From JBKBKN01 sp046294625 (GTDB lineage: Bacteria > Bacteroidota > Bacteroidia > M30B66): 64,000 nt of DNA. The stretch lies in the NCBI GenBank assembly GCA_046294625.1, contig JBKBKN010000008.1, positions 1 to 64,000 of the forward strand, read 5' to 3'. Every line of letters begins with the position of its first letter. Position 1 is the stretch's first letter. Position numbers and translations under genes: made by a program. The notes beneath the pieces were generated by a model. It saw only the letters and a list, made by a program, of their open reading frames with translations. It made no database searches and was not told where the DNA came from. Positions 16,878 through 25,948 of the stretch are shown here, one piece after another.

Positions 16878-16911
16878 AGTTGTTTGAGCCTTTGTCAACA
16901 ACTCATTTTTT
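16878..16911 (+). terminator. terminator after the T9SS type A protein
   Basis: AGTTGTT (16878-16884) pairs with AACAACT (16897-16903). The stem is extended by GA/TC across a bulge, and CATTTTTT follows. It lies 7 bp after the stop codon. Confidence 0.5.
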
Positions 16912-16999
16912 GCTACAATGGGCAATTGACGTCTTGGCTTAATTTTGAAAAATATTTAATTAGTATTTGCAAACTCAAGCCTTCGATACATTAACTACG

Positions 17000-17824
17000 A
17001 TGCCCGATAGCTCCCTTGCTTTGGGTAACAGCACTTTGCTCGACTCTTTGTCAGCATTTTCGTTGTCAGATGTATCGCCATCAGCACAGGCTGCATTGCC
17101 TGATACAGCAGTGGCATATCCCAATTTTTTTCATAGCGTATTCGAATTATCTATGCAGGCAGAACCAAGCCTGATAGGCATCAACATTGCGCAGTTTTTA
17201 TTAATGCTCACCACCGTACTGCTTTTAGGTTTTGTGAATATTCTTTATAGTCGCGAAACCGGAATGATCCTTACCACACCTTTTCGTAGAGATGGGTATC
17301 GTAAGCTGATGGAGGACGAAAATCTCATTATTCGCAGAGCCCAGAATATTTTATCAATTTTGTTTGTATTTGTTTTGAGCGCTTTCGTGTATGACATTTT
17401 CAATTACCTCGATGTTCGGTTCTATGTCATTCCCTATGTTCCTTTTTATCTAAATGTATTTATTCTAGTGAGCGCCTTAAGCCTGTTTCGCCTTTCTGCG
17501 GCGTGGATTACAGGCTACATTTTTGAACTGCGGGAGCTCACCGAGCAATATAACCACCGACAGGTGGTTGTCAATTGCATAACCGGCCTGGTGATGCTGC
17601 CTTTTATGATTGGATTGCGCCTTTCACCTGACACATTGCAGCCCGTTTTTGCTTGGTCTGGTATTGGTGTGATACTGCTATTTTATAGTCTTGGCCTGGC
17701 AACTTGCGCTGATTTGGCCTGGCATTCTGAACGCATTTCTAAGTATCATATTTTTTTGTATTTTTGCACCCTTGAAATCGCACCTTTCATCATCTTATTT
17801 AAAGCATTGTCATCGCTTAACTGA
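17000..17824 (+). CDS. DUF4271 integral membrane protein
   Basis: A 274-residue membrane protein. After a Ser/Leu-rich polar N-terminus of about 60 residues there are some six or seven hydrophobic segments (IAQFLLMLTTVLLLGFVNILY, ILSILFVFVLSAFVYDIFNYL, VPFYLNVFILVSALSLF and others). The pattern and the position directly before hemD match the DUF4271 family of Bacteroidota, whose function is not known to me. The tight spacing to hemD (7 bp) suggests a shared operon. The frame opens at a TTG (16967), but the ATG at 17000 is preferred because the TTG lies in a TATTTG promoter-like sequence. Confidence 0.8.
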   Translation: MPDSSLALGNSTLLDSLSAFSLSDVSPSAQAALPDTAVAYPNFFHSVFELSMQAEPSLIGINIAQFLLMLTTVLLLGFVNILYSRETGMILTTPFRRDGYRKLMEDENLIIRRAQNILSILFVFVLSAFVYDIFNYLDVRFYVIPYVPFYLNVFILVSALSLFRLSAAWITGYIFELRELTEQYNHRQVVVNCITGLVMLPFMIGLRLSPDTLQPVFAWSGIGVILLFYSLGLATCADLAWHSERISKYHIFLYFCTLEIAPFIILFKALSSLN

Positions 17825-17831
17825 TTAAAAA

Positions 17832-18647
17832 ATGGGGTCAACAACAGTTACCAACGAGGATCAAAAAAACAACATGGAAACTGCAAGTGCAGAAAAAGAT
17901 TTAAGGGTAAAAACCATCTTAGTCTCTCAACCAAAGCCGGAAACTGATAAATCGCCATATTTCGATTTGGCAAAGAAATGGAACGTGAAAATTGATTTTC
18001 GCCCATTCATTCATGTGGAAGGGATAGATGCAAAGGATTTCAGAAAAGAAAAGATAAATATTCTTGATCACTCTGCAATCATACTCACCAGTCGCAACGC
18101 GGTTGACAACCTGTTTCGCATCTGCACCGAAATGCGCATTACGATGCCTGAAACCATGAAATACTTTTGCATTAGTGAGTCAACAGCCTTCTATCTTCAA
18201 AAATACGTGCAGTATCGCAAGCGAAAGATTTTCTATGGCAAAACCAAGTTCATCGACTTGATGGATACGATCAAAAAACACAAAACAGAAAAATTTCTGT
18301 TGCTATGCTCCGACATTCATAAAGACGAGATTCCTGAAATATTGGATCAGCATAACATCAATTACACCAAAGCGGTGATTTACCGCACAGTTTGTAGCGA
18401 CCTTTCCGATCTAGCCAATGTGAACTACGATATGCTTGTGTTTTTTTCCCCATCAGGAATTAAATCTTTGTTTCAAAATTTTCCGGACTTCAAACAGAAC
18501 AAAACCAGAATAGCCGCTTTTGGACCTACCACTGCGGCTGCGGTGAACGAACACGGACTCAGGCTCGATGTGCATGCACCCCAGCCCAACGCACCCTCCA
18601 TGACCATGGCCATTGAGTTGTATCTAAAGCAAGTCAACAAGCGATAA
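17832..18647 (+). CDS. hemD: uroporphyrinogen-III synthase
   Basis: A 271-residue protein of the HemD fold, two Rossmann-like domains joined by a beta ladder. It cyclises hydroxymethylbilane to uroporphyrinogen III in haem biosynthesis. Supporting stretches are ILVSQPKPE near the start, AIILTSRNAVDNLF, KFLLLCSDIHKDEIPEIL, TKAVIYRT, YDMLVFFSPSGIKSLF and IAAFGPTTAAAVNEHG. The FFSPSG and GPTTA motifs are family features. HemD sequences diverge strongly, so the call rests on these motifs and on the DUF4271 neighbour. The first 25 residues are a polar extension, and a later start at the second methionine (residue 15) is possible. Confidence 0.85.
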   Translation: MGSTTVTNEDQKNNMETASAEKDLRVKTILVSQPKPETDKSPYFDLAKKWNVKIDFRPFIHVEGIDAKDFRKEKINILDHSAIILTSRNAVDNLFRICTEMRITMPETMKYFCISESTAFYLQKYVQYRKRKIFYGKTKFIDLMDTIKKHKTEKFLLLCSDIHKDEIPEILDQHNINYTKAVIYRTVCSDLSDLANVNYDMLVFFSPSGIKSLFQNFPDFKQNKTRIAAFGPTTAAAVNEHGLRLDVHAPQPNAPSMTMAIELYLKQVNKR

Positions 18648-18662
18648 AACCAAAAGGCTTTT

Positions 18663-19040
18663 ATGCCTGAATTTAAAAAAAGCGAGCGCCTTTGCGGCAA
18701 AAAATCTTTCGAAAAGCTATTCAGCAAAGGGAAAAAATTTTTTGTACATCCATTCAAGGTTCAATATTTATATCAGGACAATGAAACTTCGGCCAAACGA
18801 ATAGGAGTAGTCGTATCTAAAAAAATTGTCAAAAGGGCAAATAAACGCAACCGTCTGAAGAGACAGATCAGAGAAGCCTATCGCCTTGAAAAAGAGTCCT
18901 TTCTAATCAACCCAGCTCTTTTAAACAAGGGCATTGATTTTGCTGTTATTTACATTGGTGAGGAAAAGACCAGTTTGGCCTTTCTTCGAGAGAAAATAAA
19001 CTTAATTTTAGCACGTTTAAGCAGAGATTGTGTTCAATAG
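18663..19040 (+). CDS. rnpA: ribonuclease P protein component
   Basis: A 125-residue basic protein, the RNase P protein subunit that assists the RNA in removing tRNA 5' leaders. It has the family motif KRIGVVVSKKIVKRANKRNRLKRQIREAYR (shown in part: KRANKRNRLKR), the RNR-type RNA-binding loop, and the N-terminal FKKSERLCGKKSFEKLFSKG typical of RnpA. The gene is normally beside rpmH and yidD; here yidD follows with an 11-bp overlap, but rpmH is not present. Confidence 0.95.
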   Translation: MPEFKKSERLCGKKSFEKLFSKGKKFFVHPFKVQYLYQDNETSAKRIGVVVSKKIVKRANKRNRLKRQIREAYRLEKESFLINPALLNKGIDFAVIYIGEEKTSLAFLREKINLILARLSRDCVQ

Positions 19041-19254
19041 GGCTTTCGCTTGGGTTTTTATCGGAATCGTCAAGTTTTACAAGGCCGTTATTTCACCGGT
19101 GCTTCCCATGTCATGCAGGTATTATCCCACCTGCTCTGAATATGGAATAGAAGCACTCAGAAAATACGGACCGTGGAAAGGCGGGTGGTTAACCATAAAA
19201 CGCATTGGCAGCTGCCACCCCTGGGGTGGGCATGGACACGATCCTGTACCATAA
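19030..19254 (+). CDS. yidD: membrane protein insertion efficiency factor YidD
   Basis: A 74-residue protein with the complete YidD signature: an amphipathic start (FYKAVISPVLP), CRYYPTCSEYGIEALRKYG, then GGWLTIKRIGSCHPWGGHGHDPVP. It assists YidC in inserting inner-membrane proteins. It starts at GTG (19030) inside the end of rnpA, so translation is probably coupled. The rnpA-yidD order is conserved in many bacteria. Confidence 0.95.
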   Translation: MFNRAFAWVFIGIVKFYKAVISPVLPMSCRYYPTCSEYGIEALRKYGPWKGGWLTIKRIGSCHPWGGHGHDPVP

Positions 19255-19266
19255 ATTTTGAGAACA

Positions 19267-20958
19267 ATGAACCGAATGAATAATTTCATAAAAGCCACTA
19301 TCCTGAGTGCCTTGCTCGGCTTTACAGCCATCGCAACCTGGAGCTTCAAAACAGATCATTTTGAGATATCAAAACACCTCGACATTTTCGCAACGCTCTT
19401 CAGGGAAGTGAACATGTATTATGTGGATGAGATTCAGCCGGGCGACCTGATCAAAACTGGGATTGATGCCATGTTGGAAAAGCTTGATCCTTACACCAAT
19501 TTTATCCCTGAGACCGACATTGAAGATCACCGCTTCATGACCACCGGGCAATATGGAGGTATTGGTGCCTTAATTCGACAGCGCGATGAGCATATTGTTA
19601 TCGCTGAGCCTTACGAAAATTCGCCTTCGGCAAAGGCTGGTTTAATGGCAGGTGATATCCTGTTGGAAGTGGATGGGAAGAACATCAAAGGGAAAAACAC
19701 TTCTGATGTAGTTAAACTGCTTAAAGGCCAACCCAAAACGCCGGTGAAGGTGACCATTAAACGCATCGGCGAAGTGAAGCCGCTTGAAAAAGAAATCATT
19801 CGCGAAGAAATCAAAATTAACAATGTGCCATATTTCGGCATGATTGATTCAGAAATCGGATACATTCGCTTAAGTGGATTCACAGAAGATGCCGGACGCG
19901 AAGTGAAAGAGTCACTGATCAAGCTGAAAGAAGACCTATCGTTGAAAGGCATTGTACTTGATCTACGCGGCAATCCCGGTGGTTTGTTAAGAGAAGCAAT
20001 TAATATTGTTAACATTTTTGTAGATCGTGGACTAGACATTGTCAGCACCCAAGGCAAAGTGAAAGAATGGGACAAGGTGTATAAATCCCTCAACAATCCT
20101 GTGGATTTGAATATCCCTGTGGTAGTGCTGATTAATCGCGGTTCGGCATCGGCAAGTGAGATTGTGAGTGGATCGCTTCAAGACCTCGACCGTGGAGTGG
20201 TGATTGGTCAACGCTCATTCGGCAAAGGATTGGTGCAAACATCAAGGCCACTTTCTTACAACACCCAATTGAAAGTAACCACTTCAAAATACTATATCCC
20301 CAGCGGAAGGTGCATCCAAGCGAAGGATTACTCCAACCGAAATGAAGACGGTAGCGTTGGCAATGTTCCCGACTCATTGATTAAAGAATTCCGCACCAGA
20401 AATGGTCGTGTGGTATATGATGGCGGTGGCGTAAATCCTGATTTAAGTTTGCCCTTGCGAGAATACTCCAACATCACTCGAAGCTTGATGCTAAACAATC
20501 ATATCTTCGACTTTGCCACAGAATTCAGAAGAGAAAATCCGAGCATCCCTCCTGCAGGGCAATTTAAGGTAGATGACAAAATATTTGCCGATTTTAAAAA
20601 GTTTCTCGACAACAAGTCCTATGAATATGAAACCGAGAGCGAAAAGATCCTGAAATCACTGCGCGAAGCCGCGGAAAAGGAAAAATATTTTGACGCTTTT
20701 GCTGCTGAATTTGAAGCAATGAAAAAGAAAATGATGCATGACAAAAACGAAGATTTGAACCGTGCTAAAGATGAAATTTGTCAATTGCTAACTGATGAAA
20801 TTGTGGCGCGATATTACTATCAGCGTGGAAAAATCGAAGCATCATTTCAATTTGATCCTGAAGTAAAAAAGGCGGTAGAAGTGCTCAAAAACAAGAAATT
20901 TTATGATGATATTCTTGCCGGTCGCTATGTGGAAGAAGTGGTGAAAAAGGGTAAATAA
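19267..20958 (+). CDS. S41 family C-terminal processing peptidase (first copy)
   Basis: A serine protease of about 563 residues with a lysine general base. An N-terminal signal anchor (FIKATILSALLGFTAIATW) is followed by a PDZ domain (about 85-170: GGIGALIRQRDE, PSAKAGLMAGDILLEVDG) and the S41 catalytic domain (about 180-370: LRGNPGGLL, GSASASEIVSG with the nucleophile serine, QRSFGKGLVQT with the lysine). A C-terminal helical extension of about 150 residues follows. It probably trims periplasmic or envelope proteins. A second S41 protease is encoded at 44452-46086; both share the PDZ-S41 core. The ATG at 19267 or 19276 is the start, not the upstream TTG. Confidence 0.92.
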   Translation: MNRMNNFIKATILSALLGFTAIATWSFKTDHFEISKHLDIFATLFREVNMYYVDEIQPGDLIKTGIDAMLEKLDPYTNFIPETDIEDHRFMTTGQYGGIGALIRQRDEHIVIAEPYENSPSAKAGLMAGDILLEVDGKNIKGKNTSDVVKLLKGQPKTPVKVTIKRIGEVKPLEKEIIREEIKINNVPYFGMIDSEIGYIRLSGFTEDAGREVKESLIKLKEDLSLKGIVLDLRGNPGGLLREAINIVNIFVDRGLDIVSTQGKVKEWDKVYKSLNNPVDLNIPVVVLINRGSASASEIVSGSLQDLDRGVVIGQRSFGKGLVQTSRPLSYNTQLKVTTSKYYIPSGRCIQAKDYSNRNEDGSVGNVPDSLIKEFRTRNGRVVYDGGGVNPDLSLPLREYSNITRSLMLNNHIFDFATEFRRENPSIPPAGQFKVDDKIFADFKKFLDNKSYEYETESEKILKSLREAAEKEKYFDAFAAEFEAMKKKMMHDKNEDLNRAKDEICQLLTDEIVARYYYQRGKIEASFQFDPEVKKAVEVLKNKKFYDDILAGRYVEEVVKKGK

Positions 20959-21040
20959 CTTTTCATCTCTTCATGTCTACTCGCCACTCAGAATGAGATG
21001 GTCGATTGAGCAAGAAAAAGTTTTTTACTCAAAAACTTTG

Positions 21041-21048
21041 TAAGTTTG
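21041..21048 (+). promoter_or_regulatory. -7 promoter element (TAAGTTTG) of the lipoprotein gene
   Basis: TAAGTTTG matches TAnnTTTG and ends 17 bp before the ATG at 21066. No well-spaced -33 TTG is visible. Confidence 0.5.
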
Positions 21049-21065
21049 TGCGAATTGACAATTGC

Positions 21066-21776
21066 ATGATAAAGCGATTTTCACTTACAAAACTTGTTAA
21101 TGCTGCTTGGTTTCTTTTCATTTTGTTGATGATTGCTTCCTGCAAAAAAGATCAAGAGCCCAGCAATCAGGAGCCACAATTCAGTTTTTCTGCAGCAGAC
21201 AGCATCGTGTTTATTCATGGAGGTATAGTAGAATACGCTGTAAGCGTGCAGGCTGATGCTGGAAAAGAGCTCGGTGCACGACTTGTGAATTTACCATCGG
21301 GATTTAGCGTTTCCCAATCGGAAGTTTTGATTCCGGCGAATGAAAGCAGAACATTCAACGTAAGCATGAATCAGGCCCAGGTGCAGCCAGGTGCATATCC
21401 TTGCGACTTGAATGTTACGATTTACAACACGAACATTACACCCAAGCGAAAAACCATTCAATTGGTGTATGCGCCAAATTGCGCATATGGATTCAGAAAC
21501 CATGTGAATGGCCGCATCACTTATGTGAGCAATGGAATACCACAAAACAGAAGCATTACTTGTACATACACTGCGCAGGGCCAATTGGCTGTGAGCGGAT
21601 TGAGTCCTTACACGATGATTTTTAATGTGGATTGCGCAGCACAAACCATTACTATGCAGCCTTTGACCAACAATGGATTTTACATGACCGCCAACGGTCA
21701 GATCAACGGATCGGAGATCAATTTTGAACTGTACAGCGATGGTGAGCTTTTTGCTAATGGTTTAATTCGTCCTTAA
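21066..21776 (+). CDS. hypothetical lipoprotein
   Basis: I do not recognise this 236-residue protein. Its first 25 residues are a lipoprotein signal peptide with lipobox MIASC followed by KKDQEP. The body is beta-rich: about 40-130 looks like an Ig-like sandwich (EYAVSVQADAGKELGARLVNLPSG, ESRTFNVSMNQAQVQPGAYPC), and about 135-236 like a second beta domain containing CAYGF, CTYTAQGQL and VDCAAQTITM. Four cysteines (CDLN, CAYGF, CTYT, VDCAA) could form disulfides. It likely sits in the envelope. The frame opens at a TTG (21006), but the ATG after the -7 element gives the proper lipoprotein N-terminus. Confidence 0.75.
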   Translation: MIKRFSLTKLVNAAWFLFILLMIASCKKDQEPSNQEPQFSFSAADSIVFIHGGIVEYAVSVQADAGKELGARLVNLPSGFSVSQSEVLIPANESRTFNVSMNQAQVQPGAYPCDLNVTIYNTNITPKRKTIQLVYAPNCAYGFRNHVNGRITYVSNGIPQNRSITCTYTAQGQLAVSGLSPYTMIFNVDCAAQTITMQPLTNNGFYMTANGQINGSEINFELYSDGELFANGLIRP

Positions 21777-21790
21777 GAAACCAACAATGT

Positions 21791-21812
21791 AGCTGGCTTA
21801 ACCGCTTTTTTT
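21791..21812 (+). terminator. weak terminator after the lipoprotein gene
   Basis: AGCTGG pairs imperfectly with CCGCT across a 5-nt loop and is followed by a run of seven T. It lies 14 bp after the stop codon. Confidence 0.4.
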
Positions 21813-21903
21813 AGCATCATCAAAAACCCGCTTTAGATAAGTCTATCTGATAAGGCTCAGATAGTCAGTATATTTAATGAACGGAGAAACCGGCAATTTT
21901 GAA

Positions 21904-21911
21904 TAATTTTG
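21904..21911 (+). promoter_or_regulatory. -7 promoter element (TAATTTTG) of the SprB-repeat protein gene
   Basis: TAATTTTG is a perfect TAnnTTTG match ending only 6 bp before the ATG at 21918, which predicts a leader of about 3 nt. The TTG at 21909 lies inside the element and is not a plausible start. Confidence 0.5.
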
Positions 21912-21917
21912 ACCATA

Positions 21918-22505
21918 ATGCCAAAGCATGCAAACAATCCATCTACTTTCATTTGGAGCGCAATAGCCTGTTGCTGCATATTTTTTACATGCATAAATGA
22001 AGTGCTTGCACAAGTTGAATCCGGTTGTAATAATCCAATAAATCTGAATCTTCCGTTTAACGTTAGCAATATCAATAGTTGCAATTTTCAAAATAACTAT
22101 ACCGGACAAAATGGATGTTTACCCCCGGCGGCCATCAATCCTTATGCCGGATCGGATGTGTTCTTAACTTTCACCCCTAATGCTACGGGCTATATCAATC
22201 TTCAGTTGTTTAACGTGACCGGCGATGGCAATATCAGGCCAAGACTTTATCTGTTTGCCGGTTGTCCCACTTCGGGAGGAATATGCGTAAATACGCTAAT
22301 TGGTAATACCAATCCAAATGGCGCTAACGTTATCCTGACCGTGTTCGAAGATGTGACTTATTATATTGTGGTGGATGCCGCCATGAATAATGCTGCCAAC
22401 TCCGCATCCAGCTTCACTTTCAATTTGCAAGGCAGTTTACAGCCCGTGCCGGTTGACCCCGGCTGCACCAACATGGACTTCAACACCGGCGACTTTACAG
22501 GCTGA
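21918..22505 (+). CDS. N-terminal piece of a SprB-repeat T9SS type B protein, ended by an in-frame TGA
   Basis: This 195-residue piece has a signal peptide (MPKHANNPSTFIWSAIACCC... ending VLAQ) and a beta-sandwich resembling the domains at the start of large Bacteroidota secreted proteins (CNFQNNYTGQNGC, GSDVFLTFTPNATGYINL, VTYYIVVDA). It stops at TGA (22503-22505) within FNTGDFTG*NGTTG. Homologous proteins usually have tryptophan in this 'F-x-GW-x-GTTG' stretch, so TGG to TGA is the simplest explanation. The downstream sequence stays in the same frame with no other stop for more than 1100 codons. The two pieces are therefore one gene carrying a nonsense change or a base-call error. Confidence 0.8.
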   Translation: MPKHANNPSTFIWSAIACCCIFFTCINEVLAQVESGCNNPINLNLPFNVSNINSCNFQNNYTGQNGCLPPAAINPYAGSDVFLTFTPNATGYINLQLFNVTGDGNIRPRLYLFAGCPTSGGICVNTLIGNTNPNGANVILTVFEDVTYYIVVDAAMNNAANSASSFTFNLQGSLQPVPVDPGCTNMDFNTGDFTG

Positions 22506-22562
22506 AACGGTACCACAGGGCGTTCTGTTGCCACACCTCCGGGCTCCCCCACCCCTGATTAT

Positions 22563-25500
22563 GTGATTCAAAATCTGGGATTTGTAAACAATCGGCATAC
22601 CATCATGGCAGACGGTGTTGACCCTTGCGGCGGTTTTCAAAGTGTAAATCCTTTAGGAGCACCCTTTTCGCTACGACTAGGAAACAATAGCGTAGGCGCG
22701 CAAGGCGAATCCATTTCTCAAACCTTTGTAGTGACCGAACAAAACTCCAGCCTCACTTATCGATATGCTGTAGTGTTCCAAGGTCCCAATCATCCATCGC
22801 ATCAGCAGCCATTTTTTAGAGCTATAGTAAAAGATCAAAATGGCAACACGGTTCCCTGCTCCGATTTTATCGTTTCTGCATCAGCCAATCTTCCCGGATT
22901 TTTTAATTCAACCATTTGCAACAATGTGCGCTACAAGCCTTGGTCAACCGTGAATGTGGATTTGTCAATCCTGGCCGGGCAGAATGTTACTGTTGAATTT
23001 ACCACCGGCGATTGCACACCCGCGGGTCATTATGGCTATGCCTACATTGATACATTTTGCTCCCCATCTACACTCAATGCATTGGGTGACACCATTTGCA
23101 TCGGAGAATCTGTTTCCATGGCTGCACCTGATGGCTACTCATCGTATCTATGGTTGCCGATGAACGACAGCTCGCAGGCTATCACCATCACGCCAACCGA
23201 ATCGATGATGGTTACACTTGTACTTACCGCTTTCAATGGCTGTGTCAGCACCTATGACATCCCCATTATTGTCACTTTTCCGCCCGATGTAAGCTTTGAT
23301 TATGTACCCGGCAATTGCGATACGCCTGTTCAGTTTCAAAATACCAGCACCGTGAATATCGGGAGCATGCAGTCTTTCTGGGATTTCGGGCCGGGTGCGC
23401 AGCCTCAAACTTCAACACAAACCAATCCGACGGTAATTTTTCCCGAGCCGGGCAATTATCCGGTCAAGCTGATCCAAACCACTGCCGGAGGATGTGTAGA
23501 TTCCGTTACACAAATCATTACCGTTCCGGAATGTTTTTTCGAAGTGCGTGTGCAGCCCGATACCATTTGCGCGAATACTTGCACCATTCTGGCAGCTGAA
23601 GTGTTTCATGGTGTCGCACCTTTTCAATTTAGTTGGTCAACAGGAGCTGTCGATTCGGTTATTACAGTCTGCCCTGCAAGCAATACGACCTATCATATCA
23701 CGGTGACCGATGCCTTTGGCGGAAGCTTTACCGATACAGTGGAAGTAGTAATTTCTCCATTGCCAATTTTTGCTGCTACCATCAGCCATATAACATGCTT
23801 TGGCAATCAAGGTGGGGAAATTCTTGCACAACCCGAAGGGTTTGGTCCATTCTCCTTTCATTGGCCAAACGGCAGCAACGAGAATCAAATTGATAGTCTA
23901 GGAGCAGGAAACTATTTGCTAAGTGTGACCGACGTCTTTGGCTGTGTATCAGATACCACATTTCAAATCATTGAACCGGACACCCTGTCTTTTCAATTTG
24001 CTACGGTAGAGCCCACCTGCAACGCCAACACGGGCGAAATCTATATTATGACCGTTCAGGGCGGAACGCCCGGATACAGCTACAGCAATGGAAACGGAAT
24101 TTTTCAAACATCGCCAGTCTTTTCTCAATTGCCAGAAGGAAATTATTTGGTGACCATTCGCGACACAAACCTTTGTGAGACAAACATGCCGCTGGCTTTG
24201 TTCAACAATAGCTCCCCAAAAGGCTTAACGCTTTCACTCACCAATGCCACCTGCGGCGAATCGAATGGAAGCATAGAGATTTCAGGTGTGAGCAATGGCC
24301 TTGCCCCATTTCGATACAGTCTGCAAGGTGACCCGGAAGTCCCCATTGCATCCTTTCCGGTGCAAATTGATAATTTGGCTGGAATTACCTATCAACTAGT
24401 ACTGTGGGATGCCAACGACTGTTTTCTGGACTCCACTTTTTCGTTACTTCAGGAAGGTGCTCCCGAAACATTACAGGCCGCCCTTGACGAAAACACTTGT
24501 GGCGAAAACAATGGTCGCATTCAGGTTAATCTAATTGGTGGCGTAGCCCCTATTGAATACCGCATTAATGGTGGACCATATCAAAGCAGTCCTTTATTTG
24601 AAAATTTGGCAGCAGGTATCTACCTCATCGAAATCAAGGATGCTAACGGCTGCACGCTCGACCGCGAAGTGGAAATTGGCGATTCTGAAGGCGTAAGTGC
24701 AGCCATTTCCGTGCTTTCGGGGATTGTTTGTCACAATGAAGTCACCGGCTCTCTCACCGTGAACATTGCCGGCGAAGCTGCACCCTATGATGTGGAATGG
24801 AGCAATGATGATGATGGAATGCAAATTGTCCAACTGAGTGCCGGAATTTACAGCGTAACCGTAACCGAAGATAATGGCTGTGAAGCACTTGATCAGGTGG
24901 AGCTGCTCAATCCCGAATTGCTTAGTTTGAATATTTTAGGAGATTCATCCTATTGTCATGGACAGCAATTTATAATGCAGGCCGATGTGCAAGGCGCGCA
25001 GGGAGATGTGTTGTATAATTGGAACAATGGCTATGCTACAACAGCTTCGGCACAATTCACCGCCGACTCCACTTTTCTGATTCAGCTTTCCATTACAGAT
25101 GCAAATCAATGCGCCGCAATTGATGAAATATTCGTTACCATATTCGAAAATCCGGCAGCTTCTATTTTCTCAGATATCACCGAGAATTGTGGGCCTGAGT
25201 GTGCAAATTATGCCCTGAACATTGCCAGCACCGCACCAATTGTCGCCTATTTGTGGAATGCAGACAATCACCAGCCGGGCATGCAGCAAGATTTTAAAAT
25301 CTGTTACAATGAAAGCGGTAATTATGGTGTAGATGTCTTGCTCACCAATGTGCATGGCTGCTCTACTTTAGTATCAGGCCAAAATCTGGTTCAAATTCAT
25401 CCTCTTCCGATAGCTGATTTCTCAGCAGATCCGGTCAAAACTACCATCATTCAGCCGGAGATTCAGTTTTATGAACAAAGCCAGCAAACGGACTTCTTTA

Positions 25501-25922
25501 TTTGGACTTTTGGCGACGGAAATATGAGCGAAGAGGCCAATCCGCTACATGCCTATCAGGATACCGGCTGGTTTAATGTTTGCCTGAAAACACTCACCCA
25601 ATTTGCCTGTGTTGATAGTATTTGCAAAAATGTATATATCGAAGCGGTGCCCACCTTTTATGCCCCTAATAGCTTTTCGCCCAATAATGATGGTGTGAAT
25701 GATGTGTTTAAGCTATACTTCACTTATGTGAAATATTTTCGCATCGAAATCTTTAACCGTTGGGGTGAATTGGTATATATGAGCGAAGACCCGGAGAAAG
25801 GTTGGGACGGAACCTTTAAAGGCAAAAGAGCCCAAAGCGATGTGTATGTCTGGAAAGCAGTATTCACCAACAGTTTGCGAGAAACGCAAAGCGTGATTGG
25901 TTGGGTTACCTTGTTCAAGTAA
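22563..25922 (+). CDS. C-terminal piece of the SprB-repeat T9SS type B (gliding-motility CHU_C) protein
   Basis: This is the rest of the gene that starts at 21918, in the same frame; coding really resumes at 22506 and the GTG at 22563 is only the next start-like codon. Numbered from 21918, residues about 210-400 are lectin- or MAM-like beta domains. A PKD-like domain follows, then about five SprB-type repeats (620-990), each with a C-x-G-x3-G opening (TCFGNQGGEI, TCGESNGSIE, TCGENNGRIQ) and a G-Y/I-L-x-V-D-x-x-G-C end. A PKD domain lies at about 1164-1243 (FIWTFGDGN) and the gliding-motility C-terminal domain at about 1247-1334 (FSPNNDGVNDVF, IFNRWGELVY). SprB-type proteins are cell-surface adhesins moved by the gliding machinery. 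If the stop is real, this piece lacks a signal peptide and would not be exported. Confidence 0.82.
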   Translation: MIQNLGFVNNRHTIMADGVDPCGGFQSVNPLGAPFSLRLGNNSVGAQGESISQTFVVTEQNSSLTYRYAVVFQGPNHPSHQQPFFRAIVKDQNGNTVPCSDFIVSASANLPGFFNSTICNNVRYKPWSTVNVDLSILAGQNVTVEFTTGDCTPAGHYGYAYIDTFCSPSTLNALGDTICIGESVSMAAPDGYSSYLWLPMNDSSQAITITPTESMMVTLVLTAFNGCVSTYDIPIIVTFPPDVSFDYVPGNCDTPVQFQNTSTVNIGSMQSFWDFGPGAQPQTSTQTNPTVIFPEPGNYPVKLIQTTAGGCVDSVTQIITVPECFFEVRVQPDTICANTCTILAAEVFHGVAPFQFSWSTGAVDSVITVCPASNTTYHITVTDAFGGSFTDTVEVVISPLPIFAATISHITCFGNQGGEILAQPEGFGPFSFHWPNGSNENQIDSLGAGNYLLSVTDVFGCVSDTTFQIIEPDTLSFQFATVEPTCNANTGEIYIMTVQGGTPGYSYSNGNGIFQTSPVFSQLPEGNYLVTIRDTNLCETNMPLALFNNSSPKGLTLSLTNATCGESNGSIEISGVSNGLAPFRYSLQGDPEVPIASFPVQIDNLAGITYQLVLWDANDCFLDSTFSLLQEGAPETLQAALDENTCGENNGRIQVNLIGGVAPIEYRINGGPYQSSPLFENLAAGIYLIEIKDANGCTLDREVEIGDSEGVSAAISVLSGIVCHNEVTGSLTVNIAGEAAPYDVEWSNDDDGMQIVQLSAGIYSVTVTEDNGCEALDQVELLNPELLSLNILGDSSYCHGQQFIMQADVQGAQGDVLYNWNNGYATTASAQFTADSTFLIQLSITDANQCAAIDEIFVTIFENPAASIFSDITENCGPECANYALNIASTAPIVAYLWNADNHQPGMQQDFKICYNESGNYGVDVLLTNVHGCSTLVSGQNLVQIHPLPIADFSADPVKTTIIQPEIQFYEQSQQTDFFIWTFGDGNMSEEANPLHAYQDTGWFNVCLKTLTQFACVDSICKNVYIEAVPTFYAPNSFSPNNDGVNDVFKLYFTYVKYFRIEIFNRWGELVYMSEDPEKGWDGTFKGKRAQSDVYVWKAVFTNSLRETQSVIGWVTLFK

Positions 25923-25948
25923 TTTTGGTAAGAAAAGTGAAGCCGGAA

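Noticed and set aside
18663..19254. Expected rpmH and dnaA near rnpA-yidD as a sign of the replication origin
   Set aside because: Neither gene is present, and no DnaA-box cluster is visible. The neighbours are hemD and ctp, as in other Bacteroidota where this cluster is not at the origin.
22500..22506. TGA read as tryptophan or selenocysteine
   Set aside because: TGA ends other genes normally here, the position is not a redox motif, and no SECIS-like hairpin was evident. A nonsense change or error is simpler.
22361..22640. Minus-strand frames across the TGA of the SprB-repeat gene
   Set aside because: Considered as a possible separate gene explaining the break. They are Gly/Pro-rich shadows, and the plus strand continues as good protein on both sides.
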